Numbered from the stretch's first letter, positions 1 to 7,004 are shown. The stretch is DNA of 13,092 nucleotides from Alphaproteobacteria bacterium UBA6347 (GCA_002440235.1 DJRZ01000052.1:23275-36366), one strand, 5' to 3'. Notes: generated by a model from the letters alone, not told the origin. A program made the numbers and translations.

Positions 1-1
1 A

Positions 2-148
2 TGCGATTCGTCGGGCGTCTGCACGAAATGCGACGGCGGCTATGTCTTGAAAAACGGGGCTTGCGCGGTCATGCCGGAGACGCAGGTCGCGTTCTGCCCG
101 CCCGACAAGACGCTGACCGCCGATCTGTGCTGTTGCGTTTCAAAATGA
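2..148 (+). CDS. Cys-rich protein, C-terminal fragment (cut by window edge)
   Basis: The frame is open from the left edge of the window and ends at TGA 146-148, leaving 48 residues of a C-terminus. Eight of these are cysteines, including a C-x5-C-x2-C unit followed by GGYVLKNGAC, which resembles EGF-like or growth-factor-receptor-like Cys repeats, and a terminal CCC just before the stop. The spacing suggests a secreted, disulfide-rich protein, but the start, signal peptide and total length lie outside the window. It converges on another Cys-rich secreted protein (204-851, minus), with a shared terminator between them. That it is coding rests on the cysteine pattern and on the terminator after the stop. 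Function unknown. Confidence 0.6.
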   Translation, partial: CDSSGVCTKCDGGYVLKNGACAVMPETQVAFCPPDKTLTADLCCCVSK

Positions 149-167
149 CGCGCTTTGAAACCGCCTG

Positions 168-199
168 AAAAAACGCCGCCCGAAACCGGACGGCGTTTT
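168..199. terminator. Bidirectional rho-independent terminator
   Basis: The arms AAAACGCCG (170-178) and CGGCGTTTT (191-199) pair perfectly. An inner CCG/CGG pair continues the stem after one mismatch. A six-A run at 168-173 gives a U-tract on minus transcripts, and TTTT at 196-199 gives a shorter one on plus transcripts. It sits between two convergent genes (stops at 148 and 204), so it can serve both. Confidence 0.85.
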
Positions 200-203
200 C
201 GCG

Positions 204-851
204 TCAGTCGTAATATTCCTCGCCGTAATATTCCTCTTCGTATTCGCCGGCGTCCCGATCCGGCGGTTGCGCGGCGGGCGCGGCTTGCGGTTCGGAGCTT
301 CGCTTTTGCGCCGGAATGTTGCCTTCGACGTTGAACAGACAGTAGCCGTCGATGCATTTGCGCGTCAGTCCCGCGACGGGCGGGCAGTGTTCGTCCGTTT
401 CGCATTGAACGCAGGTGTAGGGCAGGGTCTTGTACGGTTTCGGCTGGCAGAACGGCGCGGCGGGCGGACAGACGGCGTCTTTGCACGGGTCTGGTTTTTG
501 ACAGGTGTAATTCACGGTGCAGAGCATGCCGTCGGGGCAGTGACCGTGCGCGGCGCATTCGACGCATTGATATTCGTGGGGGCGGTTTTCGCCGGCGGGC
601 GCGCAATGCAGTCCGTCGGGACAGGTCGCGTTTTCGCACACGTCGACGCATTGCAGGGCGGCGCATTCCTGATTAACGGCGCAATCCTTGTTTTCCAAAC
701 ACGATATGCCGCCGGCGACCGTTTCGTTCCGTCCCGCGCCGAAGCTCATTTTCCTTTGCGGTTTCTGCCCCAGTTTGTAGACGGCGGCGTCCGCCGTTCG
801 ACAGCCGGCGAAACAGACGGACAGCAAAAGGACGGTCAACAGTTTTTTCAT
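204..851 (-). CDS. Secreted 20-cysteine protein, possible lipoprotein
   Basis: 215 residues, starting at ATG 851 with GGAGG seven bases upstream. The N-terminus is a signal sequence (MKKLLTVLLLSVCFAGC). FAGC at 14-17 could be a lipobox, but signal peptidase I cleavage near ADA(20-22) is equally possible. Residues 51-171 hold 20 cysteines in repeated blocks. The block C-x2-C-x5-C-x5-C-x5-C starts at C96 and a variant starts at C147, both containing HCP. This looks like a run of small disulfide knots. The C-terminus (about 172-215) is Ala/Pro-rich and ends in an acidic Tyr/Glu tail. The gene lies 23 bases behind the outer-membrane barrel gene (875-2080), so the two are probably co-transcribed and act in the envelope together. 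The even cysteine count fits oxidative folding in the periplasm or outside the cell. I recognise no named family and assign no function. Confidence 0.85.
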   Translation of the reverse strand: MKKLLTVLLLSVCFAGCRTADAAVYKLGQKPQRKMSFGAGRNETVAGGISCLENKDCAVNQECAALQCVDVCENATCPDGLHCAPAGENRPHEYQCVECAAHGHCPDGMLCTVNYTCQKPDPCKDAVCPPAAPFCQPKPYKTLPYTCVQCETDEHCPPVAGLTRKCIDGYCLFNVEGNIPAQKRSSEPQAAPAAQPPDRDAGEYEEEYYGEEYYD

Positions 852-874
852 TCGGCGCCTCCGTTTCGAAAAGG

Positions 875-2080
875 TCAGAACAACAGCGACACGGCGGCGC
901 GGAACGCCTCGTAATTATCGCCTTTCGCCGCGCTGAACATGACGTCCCAGCCGGCGACGGCGGTTTTGCCGGACAGGTATTTGGTCAGTCGGAATCCGCC
1001 TTCGTTGTATTCGTCGATGTACAGCTTCGATCCCGTGTATTTCGTGTTGTATCCGAAAACCGTCAGCGCGTAGTCCGTCCCGATCATTTGCCGGATCGAC
1101 GCGCCGTTTTTCAGCACGTTGTTTTGCAGGTCGTAATCGATTTCGAAATCGCCCGTTTTGGCTTTGTAATCCTGAACGCGGGCGTACATGTTCGTCACCG
1201 TCAGCCGCGTCGATCCCGTCAGATCGAACGACAGGTTGCTGGTCGCCGAACCCATGTACAGAATGCCGCCCGACAGCATGTCCGACGACGCCGTCGCGCC
1301 CATGCGCCCCGCCGCCGTGACCGTCCAGTTGTCCCGATACAGCGGAATTTGAACGCTCAGCCCCGCCTGAACGGCGTAGGTTGACGACCCGTCCGTGTTG
1401 ACGTAGGTCAGGGGGACGTCGACGGCGACCGCCCAGTCGTTGTCGAATTTATAGGCGTATCCCAGCGGCAGGCTGACGACCGCGGACGATTTGTCTTTTT
1501 TGTTCGTTCCCGTCAGCCGGTGAACCGTCGCGTTCGGGGCGGCGACGAAAGCGCCGTCGTTCGTTCCCGAAACCAGAACGCGCGAAGCCGAATCCAGCAC
1601 GGGATTGAAAAACGCCGCGTCCGCCATTTGCCCCATCAGGGACGACGGCGACCCCGCGACGGCGTCGTAGGGGGTGTTGGTGACGCTTTCCTTTAAAATT
1701 TTGGACAGCAAGCCGTCTTTGTTCTTTTCCAGATAGTTTTTGAACGCGTTGAACGCCTGCGTCTGGGACGTGCCGTCGCCGAACGTTTGGTCGACGTCGA
1801 TGGACGGGACGACGAATTGCAGTTTGTTGCCCGTGTAGTTCAAACGCATTTCGATGCCGCGGAAGTTCAGCGCGCTGTCGGAATCCGCCGTCGCGTCGTA
1901 TCCCGCCATGATCGAATCCAGTTCGCCGTTTTTGTATTTGTCGAAAAGGTCGGTGACGGATTTGTAGCTTTTGGTGACGGAATTGGAATTTTGCGTCAGC
2001 GTCAGTTCAAACATGTCGGCGCGCGCGGAAAACGGCAGCAGGGCGGACAGGACGGCGGCGGTTTTGAAAAAAGTGTTCAT
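875..2080 (-). CDS. Predicted outer-membrane beta-barrel protein with N-terminal globular domain
   Basis: The preferred start is ATG 2080 (MNTFFKTAAVLSALLPFSARA), which gives 401 residues and a clean signal peptide. A GGAA lies seven bases upstream; the TTG codon directly before the ATG has too short a spacing. After the signal peptide comes a polar region of about 140 residues. From about residue 190 there are alternating hydrophobic/aromatic strands typical of a beta-barrel (for example AVAVDVPLTYV, WTVTAAGRMG). The protein ends in SLLF; a C-terminal Phe is the usual outer-membrane insertion signal. There are no cysteines. It is first in a probable two-gene operon with the Cys-rich protein. 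I do not recognise the family: it could be a small-molecule channel or a surface structural protein. The barrel assignment is an inference from strand pattern and terminal Phe. Confidence 0.85.
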   Translation of the reverse strand: MNTFFKTAAVLSALLPFSARADMFELTLTQNSNSVTKSYKSVTDLFDKYKNGELDSIMAGYDATADSDSALNFRGIEMRLNYTGNKLQFVVPSIDVDQTFGDGTSQTQAFNAFKNYLEKNKDGLLSKILKESVTNTPYDAVAGSPSSLMGQMADAAFFNPVLDSASRVLVSGTNDGAFVAAPNATVHRLTGTNKKDKSSAVVSLPLGYAYKFDNDWAVAVDVPLTYVNTDGSSTYAVQAGLSVQIPLYRDNWTVTAAGRMGATASSDMLSGGILYMGSATSNLSFDLTGSTRLTVTNMYARVQDYKAKTGDFEIDYDLQNNVLKNGASIRQMIGTDYALTVFGYNTKYTGSKLYIDEYNEGGFRLTKYLSGKTAVAGWDVMFSAAKGDNYEAFRAAVSLLF

Positions 2081-2112
2081 CAACGTGTTCCAAAAAAATA
2101 GACTGTGGTTTT

Positions 2113-2141
2113 ATGTAATCAGAAAAACGTCCGTTCGGCAA
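2113..2141 (-). promoter_or_regulatory. Weak candidate promoter for the barrel/Cys-rich operon
   Basis: Read on the minus strand: TTGCCG (2136-2141), a 17-base spacer, then TTACAT (2113-2118). The -35 box is fair and the -10 box is poor, so this rests mainly on position in the short gap between the csp terminator and the barrel gene. Confidence 0.3.
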
Positions 2142-2156
2142 CCCCGAAAGACGACG

Positions 2157-2186
2157 AAAAAAGGGCTTTGTCGCCAAAGCCCTTTT
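2157..2186 (-). terminator. Rho-independent terminator of the cold-shock gene
   Basis: A perfect 12-bp stem (2159-2170 with 2175-2186) has a four-base loop. On the minus strand it runs into six U residues (A-run at 2157-2162). It lies 15 bases beyond the cold-shock stop codon. Confidence 0.92.
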
Positions 2187-2201
2187 CGCGTTTTCGAAAA
2201 A

Positions 2202-2405
2202 TCAGATCAGTTTCAGTTCTTCGGCGGACGTGCGGTCCTTATGCGTGACCAGTTCGTAGCTGACCGCCTGATCTTCTTTCAGCGTTTGCAGACCGGCTTT
2301 TTCGACGGCGCTGATGTGGACGAAAACGTCCTTCGAACCGTCGTCGGGCTGAATGAAGCCGTAGCCTTTTGTTCTGTTGAACCACTTGACTTTACCGTTG
2401 GGCAT
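2202..2405 (-). CDS. cspA: Cold-shock domain protein (CspA family)
   Basis: 67 residues, starting at ATG 2405 with AGGAG eight bases upstream. The frame stays open further upstream, but that extension has no cold-shock homology and no ribosome site. The whole protein is a single cold-shock OB fold: KVKWFN at 5-10, RNP1-type KGYGFI at 13-18 and RNP2-type VFVHI at 27-31. The aromatic residues that stack on single-stranded nucleic acid are present. Family members act as RNA chaperones in the cytoplasm, melting secondary structure in cold or stationary phase. The gene appears monocistronic, with its own terminator just downstream and a long untranslated region upstream. The family is certain; which paralogue it is cannot be decided, so cspA is used generically. 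Confidence 0.95.
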   Translation of the reverse strand: MPNGKVKWFNRTKGYGFIQPDDGSKDVFVHISAVEKAGLQTLKEDQAVSYELVTHKDRTSAEELKLI

Positions 2406-2523
2406 GGGGGAAACTCCTGTTAAAAATGACCGTATGGACACGGAAGATGTTATATTCGTTTCCCGTTCGGGGGAATCCCGCTTTGCACGCGCCTTTCGGC
2501 AAGCCACATCGCAGAGGAGTATA
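2406..2523 (-). promoter_or_regulatory. Candidate promoter and long 5' leader of the cold-shock gene
   Basis: A good -10 hexamer TATACT lies on the minus strand at 2518-2523, though no convincing -35 sits at 17 bases. If used, it gives a leader of about 100 nt before ATG 2405. Cold-shock genes of the cspA type are known for long structured leaders, so the arrangement is plausible. The start site is inferred, not shown. Confidence 0.35.
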
Positions 2524-2530
2524 AGATCTT

Positions 2531-2615
2531 GTCGAAAAGTGTACGCCTTTTGACGCCGAAAACAAGCGTTTTCGCCCGAACGCGTCAAATAAAGTGCTTT
2601 TCGGGCTTTATTTTT
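2531..2615 (+). other. Cluster of three hairpins between csp and rnd
   Basis: Three successive inverted repeats occur. The first is 2531-2554 (GTC-AAAAG with CTTTTGAC, one bulged G). The second is 2557-2574 (CGAAAAC with GTTTTCG, four-base loop). The third is 2587-2613 (AAATAAAG with CTTTATTT), followed on the + strand by a T-run to 2615. The last resembles a weak terminator, yet no gene on + precedes it. It could end a small RNA or simply be structured promoter DNA. No clear + promoter was found. Confidence 0.3.
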
Positions 2616-2670
2616 CCGTCTTATCTATGTAAAACAGAGCAGTTGTCATTTTTTTTGCCGGTAAAGAATC

Positions 2671-3828
2671 ATGTGTAAATTCATTCAAAACACCGAAGAC
2701 CTGAACAGCCTGTGCGAACGTCTGGCGCAACACCCGTTCGTCACGGTCGACACCGAATTTATCCGCGAAAAGACCTATTGGCCGCAGGTCTGCCTGATTC
2801 AAATCGCGTCGGCGGACGAGGCGTGCTGCGTCGATCCGCTGGCGAAGGGAATCGATTTGACGGCTTTGTTCGAACTGATGCAGAACGAAAACGTCGTCAA
2901 GGTGTTTCACGCCGCCCGTCAGGACATCGAAATCTTTTATCATCTGGACGGGCGCACGCCGCGTCCCGTGTTCGACACTCAGCTGGCGGCGATGGTGTGC
3001 GGATTCGGCGAATCCGTCAGCTATCAGAATCTGGTGCAGAAAATGCTGGGGATCGAATTGGACAAGTCCATGCGGTTCACCGATTGGTCGCGCCGTCCGC
3101 TGACCGAAAAGCAGATCGTGTACGCGCTGGCGGACGTGACGCATCTGCGCGACATTTACAAAAAAATGCTGGATCTGCTGACCGAAACGGGCAGAACGCA
3201 CTGGGTCGACGACGACACCGCTTTTCTGATCAATCCCGCGACGTACGAAAACGATTCCTCCGCCGTGTGGAAACGGCTGAAAATCAATTCGAACAAGCCC
3301 CTGTATCTGGCGATGTGCCGGGCGCTGGCGGCTTACCGCGAAGACGAGGCGAAACGTCTGGATCGCCCGCGCAAGCATATTATGCGCGACGAGATTTTGT
3401 TGGAAATCGCCGCGAACATGCCGTCGGACGCCGAAGAAATGGCGAAAATGCGCGGATTGCCGCAGGGGTTCGCCAACGGTCGCATGGGACGCGAGATTTT
3501 GAAAATCGTCGCCGACGTGAAATCGAGCGACCCGTCGACGTATCCCGCCGTGCCGAAACCCTACGAACTGCCGCGTTCGGCGCGTTCCGTGTCGAAAATG
3601 CTGCGGTTGCTTTTGATGATCAAATCGGCGGAATGCGACGTCGCCGAAAAGCTGATCGCGTCGCCGGACGAACTGGACATGCTGGCGGGCGAAAAAAATC
3701 CCGATCTGGACGTTTTGAAAGGCTGGCGGTACGAGGTGTTCGGCAAGGACGCCCTGAAGCTGAAAGCGGGCAAAATCGCGATGCGGTACAGTCCGGAACG
3801 CCATCGGATCGACCTGACCGAATTGTGA
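2671..3828 (+). CDS. rnd: Ribonuclease D
   Basis: 385 residues, close to the usual RNase D length. This is a 3'-5' exoribonuclease of the DEDD superfamily that trims tRNA precursors and other small RNAs in the cytoplasm. The exonuclease motifs are intact: VDTEF with D27 and E29 (Exo I), AARQD with D85 (Exo II), and YALAD with Y151 and D155 (Exo III, DEDDy type). FDTQ (D102) and the TDW..RPLT segment typical of the family are also present. An HRDC domain follows at about 205-285, and the C-terminal part matches the second HRDC-like region. ATG 2671 has only a weak ribosome site (AAAG), but the first residues align with the usual RNase D start and no better start exists. The gene stands alone on + with a terminator right after it. 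Confidence 0.96.
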   Translation: MCKFIQNTEDLNSLCERLAQHPFVTVDTEFIREKTYWPQVCLIQIASADEACCVDPLAKGIDLTALFELMQNENVVKVFHAARQDIEIFYHLDGRTPRPVFDTQLAAMVCGFGESVSYQNLVQKMLGIELDKSMRFTDWSRRPLTEKQIVYALADVTHLRDIYKKMLDLLTETGRTHWVDDDTAFLINPATYENDSSAVWKRLKINSNKPLYLAMCRALAAYREDEAKRLDRPRKHIMRDEILLEIAANMPSDAEEMAKMRGLPQGFANGRMGREILKIVADVKSSDPSTYPAVPKPYELPRSARSVSKMLRLLLMIKSAECDVAEKLIASPDELDMLAGEKNPDLDVLKGWRYEVFGKDALKLKAGKIAMRYSPERHRIDLTEL

Positions 3829-3835
3829 CGGTTGC

Positions 3836-3865
3836 AAAAAAAGCGGGGTTTCAAACCCCGCTTTT
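3836..3865. terminator. Bidirectional rho-independent terminator
   Basis: AAAAGCGGGG (3839-3848) pairs with CCCCGCTTTT (3856-3865) around a TTTCAAA loop. It has a seven-A run on the left and TTTT on the right. It lies between the convergent rnd (stop 3828) and the fadL-like gene (stop 3881) and can end both transcripts. Confidence 0.92.
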
Positions 3866-3880
3866 CAATTTGTCGGTCGG

Positions 3881-5173
3881 TTAAAAATCGTACTGGAACT
3901 GGACGCCCAGAATTTCGGCGTTCACGTCGTATTTCGCGTCGACGAAAGAACTTGTCGGAACGCCGCCGCCCAATCCGGTCGAACTCGCGCCGTTTCTGGC
4001 TTTGTACGTCGGCAGGTACAGATGCGCGTAGCCGACGTCCATTTTCACGTTTTCATTGATTTTATAGGTGAAACCCGCGGAAATCCAGTAACGGTCGTTG
4101 TCGGGAATGCGCACCGTGCGGTACGCCGAACCGGGGACGGGAGATTCGTCGTAGGAAACGCCCGCGCGCCACGTCCAGCTGTCGTTGTAATACCAATCGA
4201 CGCCCAGCGCGACCGTCCACGTGTTTTCCCATTTGTAATAGGACGTGTGGTATCCCAGCGGCGACGACGACGTCAGCGTGAATTCGTTGAAGTTCTGCCA
4301 TTGCGTGCGGCGGATCGACGCGGAATAACCGAAATCGCCGCGGCGGTGGTATCCGGACAGCAGCCAGTGTTCGGGCAGACGCGTGACCGTGCCGCCGACG
4401 TGGTTGCCCGCCAGATAGGTTATGTTTTCCAGAACGTGGTCGCCTTTCAGCGTGTGTTCGACTTCGGTCGATTTGGTCTGATAGGACAAACCGAAACGGG
4501 TGTTTTCGTCGACTTCGTACATCACGCCGAAACGTCCGTAATAGCCCCAGCCGTCAATGTCGAAATCGCTGAATCCGGCGCCGTACGACGTGTTCGTCAT
4601 TTTGACGCGTCCCCAGCGGGCGATCAGCGCCGCGCCGAAACTGAAATGATCGTTCAGGCGGTAGGACAGGGCGGGGGCGACGTCGATGACCTCCAATTCC
4701 GAATCGACCGCCAGATCCGACCCGAACCAGTGTTTCGGGTATTCCGTCGCCAGACCGAACGGCGCGTACACGCCCAGACCGAAACGGAAATCGTCGTTGA
4801 TTTTATACTGCGCGAACAGGTTGGGGACGGCGACGGGAATGCTGACCCTTTCTTTGCCGAAAACGCGGTTGGTTCGGGAGCCGTCGTGTTTATCCGCCGA
4901 TCCCTTGACTTCGCCGTGCTGCCAGATGACGGCGGCGCCGGCCTGTCCGCCCGTGCCTTTCAGCGTCATGCCGGCGGGGTTGAACCCGATGGCGGAATAG
5001 TCGTCGCCGACGACGCCCGCGCCCGCGTAGGAACGCCCCAGCCCCGTCATCGAAAAATCGGTCAGCTGGAATCCCGCGGCGTCCGCGCGCGAATCGAACA
5101 GAACGCCCGCGGCGGCGAAGCACAGGGGCAGGGCGGCTTTTTTGGTAATCGAAAAAGTCATATGTTTTCTCAT
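3881..5173 (-). CDS. fadL: FadL/OmpP1/TodX family outer-membrane transporter
   Basis: 430 residues. FadL-family barrels let long-chain fatty acids or other hydrophobic molecules diffuse across the outer membrane. A signal peptide ends near SRADA (29-33), giving a mature N-terminus AGFQL. The family hallmark follows: GLGRSYAGAG, then DDYSAIGFNPAGM with the NPA motif at 65-67, which forms the plugging hatch. The rest is amphipathic strands, and the protein ends in QFQYDF with the terminal Phe expected of outer-membrane barrels. The first ATG (5173) overlaps the TetR stop as ATGA, suggesting translational coupling. ATG 5161, with GAGAA just upstream, is an alternative start that also gives a good signal peptide. 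The substrate cannot be read from sequence: fatty acids are the default, aromatic hydrocarbons possible. The gene ends at the terminator shared with rnd. Confidence 0.9.
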   Translation of the reverse strand: MRKHMTFSITKKAALPLCFAAAGVLFDSRADAAGFQLTDFSMTGLGRSYAGAGVVGDDYSAIGFNPAGMTLKGTGGQAGAAVIWQHGEVKGSADKHDGSRTNRVFGKERVSIPVAVPNLFAQYKINDDFRFGLGVYAPFGLATEYPKHWFGSDLAVDSELEVIDVAPALSYRLNDHFSFGAALIARWGRVKMTNTSYGAGFSDFDIDGWGYYGRFGVMYEVDENTRFGLSYQTKSTEVEHTLKGDHVLENITYLAGNHVGGTVTRLPEHWLLSGYHRRGDFGYSASIRRTQWQNFNEFTLTSSSPLGYHTSYYKWENTWTVALGVDWYYNDSWTWRAGVSYDESPVPGSAYRTVRIPDNDRYWISAGFTYKINENVKMDVGYAHLYLPTYKARNGASSTGLGGGVPTSSFVDAKYDVNAEILGVQFQYDF

Positions 5174-5823
5174 CTTTGTTTGTTTTTGTATAAATCCAGA
5201 ACGGCGCCGGTGTGTTCCAAAATCATGGTGATGATTTTTTTAACCTCGCGGTCGCCGTATTCCTTCCAGTTCAAATGCTGCAAAATGGTTTGTTTGCGCG
5301 CCTTGAACACGAACATCTGCGCGAACAGCTGGAACGTGCAGAGCGTGGCGTCTTCGCGGTTCAGACCGTTGCCGGTCGCCTTGATGAACAGGTCGGCGTA
5401 GATTTCGTAAATCGGCGAAATCAGTTCGCGGTACAGCGTGTCGAACGCTTCGCCGGGGACGGAATATTCGTGCAGGAAAATGACGACGTCCTCGTTCGGC
5501 AGCCGTTTCGAACACAGCAGAATGCACAGTTCGGAAATCAGTTCGAACAGCAGGGCGCGCGCCTGATCCGCCGTCGCGTTTTCGTCGGACAGCAGTTTTT
5601 TCGCGTGCGTCGTTTTGTCGCTCAGCTCTTCTTTGACGCGGGTGGCGATGTCGGACAGAACCGCGCGGTACAGCCCCAGCTTGCTGTCAAAGTAATAAGT
5701 GATCGCCGAAATGTTGACGGACGCCCGATCCGCCAGATCGCGCGTCGACGTGCCGTAATACCCCGACGCGGCGAACAGGTGCCGCGCCGTTTCAAACAGC
5801 CGTTTTTTGGAATCCTTAGCCAC
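5170..5823 (-). CDS. TetR/AcrR family transcriptional regulator
   Basis: 217 residues from GTG 5823, which has AAGGAAG six bases upstream. A longer reading from TTG 5853 has no ribosome site and would put the promoter spacer next to the start codon, so GTG is preferred. Residues 1-55 are a TetR DNA-binding domain with the helix-turn-helix at about 25-45 (TSTRDLADRASVNISAITYYF region). The all-helical C-terminal half would form the ligand pocket and dimer interface and resembles the CecR/YbiH type. The gene overlaps the fadL-like gene by four bases, and a promoter with inverted repeats lies just upstream. It therefore probably represses its own operon and is released by a hydrophobic ligand, perhaps a transported substrate or acyl-CoA. 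The ligand and any further targets are unknown. Confidence 0.92.
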   Translation of the reverse strand: MAKDSKKRLFETARHLFAASGYYGTSTRDLADRASVNISAITYYFDSKLGLYRAVLSDIATRVKEELSDKTTHAKKLLSDENATADQARALLFELISELCILLCSKRLPNEDVVIFLHEYSVPGEAFDTLYRELISPIYEIYADLFIKATGNGLNREDATLCTFQLFAQMFVFKARKQTILQHLNWKEYGDREVKKIITMILEHTGAVLDLYKNKQR

Positions 5824-5858
5824 TTGCCGCTTCCTTTGTTCAATAAAAGACAAAGGGA

Positions 5859-5887
5859 ACGATACAGACTTTGATTCTGAAAGTCAA
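5859..5887 (-). promoter_or_regulatory. Promoter of the tetR-fadL unit
   Basis: On the minus strand: TTGACT (5882-5887), exactly 17 bases, then TATCGT (5859-5864). The start codon GTG 5823 is about 30 bases beyond the expected start site. The -35 box overlaps the stop codon of the upstream C_GCAxxG_C_C gene, so tetR-fadL can be transcribed separately from it. Confidence 0.7.
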
Positions 5888-5895
5888 TCGATTGA
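5867..5895. promoter_or_regulatory. Candidate TetR operator (two inverted repeats)
   Basis: GACTTTGATTCTGAAAGTC (5867-5885) has perfect 6-bp arms around a 7-bp centre and fills the spacer between -35 and -10. Touching it is the perfect 12-bp palindrome TCAATCGATTGA (5884-5895). The first is the better candidate for autorepression because binding would block RNA polymerase. The second also encodes the last residues and stop of the upstream gene, so its symmetry could be coincidental. Confidence 0.55.
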
Positions 5896-6321
5896 TTTAA
5901 TCTTTACGGCTTTTCCCGCGCGGTTCATCGTTTCTTCGAACAGGCGAGCGGCGGTCGCGACGCACACGGGACAGGGAACGACGGGACGTCCGCCTTCGCC
6001 TTTCAATTCGCGGCACAGGGTCGCGCCCGTTTCGTTTTTGAACGCCCGCGTCAGTTCGCGCACCTTTTTATAGGTGTCGGCGCGCACGGCTTTGTCGGGG
6101 GATCCCGTCGCGTTCATCAGCCCGACCAGCATGTACGCCGCCGTCAGCGCGCCGCAGGTTTCGCCCATGCCGCCCATGCCCGTGCCGAAACCTTCGGCGA
6201 TTTTCAGGGCTGTCGGTTCGTCCAGTCCGAACAGGTCGGCGTACGCCGCCAGAACGGCTTGGGCGCAGTTGTATCCTTTTTCGCCGCGCAGGGCGACGGC
6301 GGTTTGAACGCGGTCTGTCAT
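5884..6321 (-). CDS. C_GCAxxG_C_C family protein
   Basis: 145 residues from ATG 6321, with AAGGGA nine bases upstream. The frame stays open further upstream, but that part carries no family homology and covers the divergent promoter region. The protein matches the C_GCAxxG_C_C family (PF09719) along its length: GYNCAQAV (C19), GFGTGMGGMGETCGALTA (C56), LCRELKG (C103) and a CPVC motif (C117, C120) near the end. Members are small soluble proteins of anaerobes and facultative bacteria whose conserved cysteines suggest a metal or redox cofactor; the biochemical role is not established. Here the gene is divergent from rubrerythrin and lies upstream of tetR, which has its own promoter. A role in redox or low-oxygen physiology is inferred from that context only. 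Confidence 0.88.
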   Translation of the reverse strand: MTDRVQTAVALRGEKGYNCAQAVLAAYADLFGLDEPTALKIAEGFGTGMGGMGETCGALTAAYMLVGLMNATGSPDKAVRADTYKKVRELTRAFKNETGATLCRELKGEGGRPVVPCPVCVATAARLFEETMNRAGKAVKIKSID

Positions 6322-6352
6322 GGTGTCGAATCCCTTCGTAAAAAGTTTGCCC

Positions 6353-6381
6353 AGTATAGTTCTTTCGCACAGGCGTTGCAA
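6353..6381 (-). promoter_or_regulatory. Promoter of the C_GCAxxG_C_C gene
   Basis: On the minus strand: TTGCAA (6376-6381), a 17-base spacer, then a strong TATACT (6353-6358). The coding start at 6321 follows at a normal distance. Confidence 0.65.
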
Positions 6382-6389
6382 TCCTTTGC

Positions 6390-6417
6390 TTGATTTGCGC
6401 CGCAAAGCGTGTAGAGT
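6390..6417 (+). promoter_or_regulatory. Candidate promoter of rubrerythrin
   Basis: TTGATT (6390-6395), a 16-base spacer, then TAGAGT (6412-6417). Both boxes are moderate. It is back-to-back with the divergent promoter: the two -35 boxes are only 8 bases apart, so one regulator bound between them could control both genes. Confidence 0.45.
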
Positions 6418-6452
6418 TGTTGAAAATCCATTTTTTAAACAGGAGAGCAAAC

Positions 6453-6986
6453 ATGGAATTGAAAGGCAGCAAAACCGAAAAGAACCTGATGACCGCGTTC
6501 GCGGGCGAATCGCAGGCGCGCAACAAATACACCTATTTCGCCGGCGTCGCGAAAAAAGAGGGATACGAACAGATCGCGGCTTTGTTCGCGAAAACGGCGG
6601 ACAACGAAAAGGAACACGCCAAAATGTGGTTCAAGGCTTTGGGCGAACTGGGCGACACCGCGCGCAATCTTGCCGCCGCCGCCGCGGGCGAAAACTATGA
6701 ATGGACGGACATGTACGCCACCTTCGCCAAAGAAGCCGAGGAAGAGGGATTCACACAGCTCGCCGCCCAGTTCCGCGCCGTCGCGCTGATCGAAAAATCG
6801 CACGAGGAACGCTACCGCGCTTTGCTGAAAAACGTCGAAATGAAGGCGGTTTTCGAAAAATCCGAAGAAACCATGTGGGAATGCCGCAACTGCGGACATC
6901 TGGTCATGGGCAAAAAAGCCCCCGACGTCTGCCCCGTCTGTTCGCACCCGCAAAGCTATTTCGAAGTCCGCGCCGAAAACTATTGA
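6453..6986 (+). CDS. rbr: Rubrerythrin
   Basis: 177 residues from ATG 6453, with AGGAG seven bases upstream. Rubrerythrin is a cytoplasmic NAD(P)H-linked peroxidase that reduces hydrogen peroxide to water in anaerobes and microaerophiles. The N-terminal ferritin-like domain carries the non-haem diiron ligands: E19 (GES), E52 and H55 (EKEH), E94 and E97 (KEAEEE), and E114 with H117 (EKSH). The C-terminal rubredoxin-like domain binds a single iron through CRNC (C144, C147) and CPVC (C160, C163). All ligands are present and the length is only slightly below classical rubrerythrin, so it should be functional. It needs electrons from a rubredoxin or flavoprotein reductase; the Fe-S flavoprotein at 7890-8426 is a nearby but unproven candidate. 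A terminator follows, so it is probably monocistronic. Confidence 0.96.
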   Translation: MELKGSKTEKNLMTAFAGESQARNKYTYFAGVAKKEGYEQIAALFAKTADNEKEHAKMWFKALGELGDTARNLAAAAAGENYEWTDMYATFAKEAEEEGFTQLAAQFRAVALIEKSHEERYRALLKNVEMKAVFEKSEETMWECRNCGHLVMGKKAPDVCPVCSHPQSYFEVRAENY

Positions 6987-7004
6987 TTCCGCGCGCGTTG
7001 CGAC

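Noticed and set aside
267..914. Open frame on + opposite the Cys-rich protein gene
   Set aside because: The minus frame has a signal peptide, a regular cysteine pattern and a good ribosome site. The + frame has none of these.
2406..2588. N-terminal extension of the cold-shock protein to 128 residues
   Set aside because: The extra 61 residues have no cold-shock homology and cover the putative leader and promoter. ATG 2405 has a proper AGGAG site.
2608..3837. 409-codon open frame on minus opposite rnd, and another + frame at 2712-3884
   Set aside because: Both are shadows of RNase D, whose catalytic motifs are all present in the frame 2671-3828.
4022..5401. 459-codon open frame on + opposite fadL and tetR
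   Set aside because: It spans two recognised minus-strand genes and their overlap, has no recognisable domain and no signal for translation.
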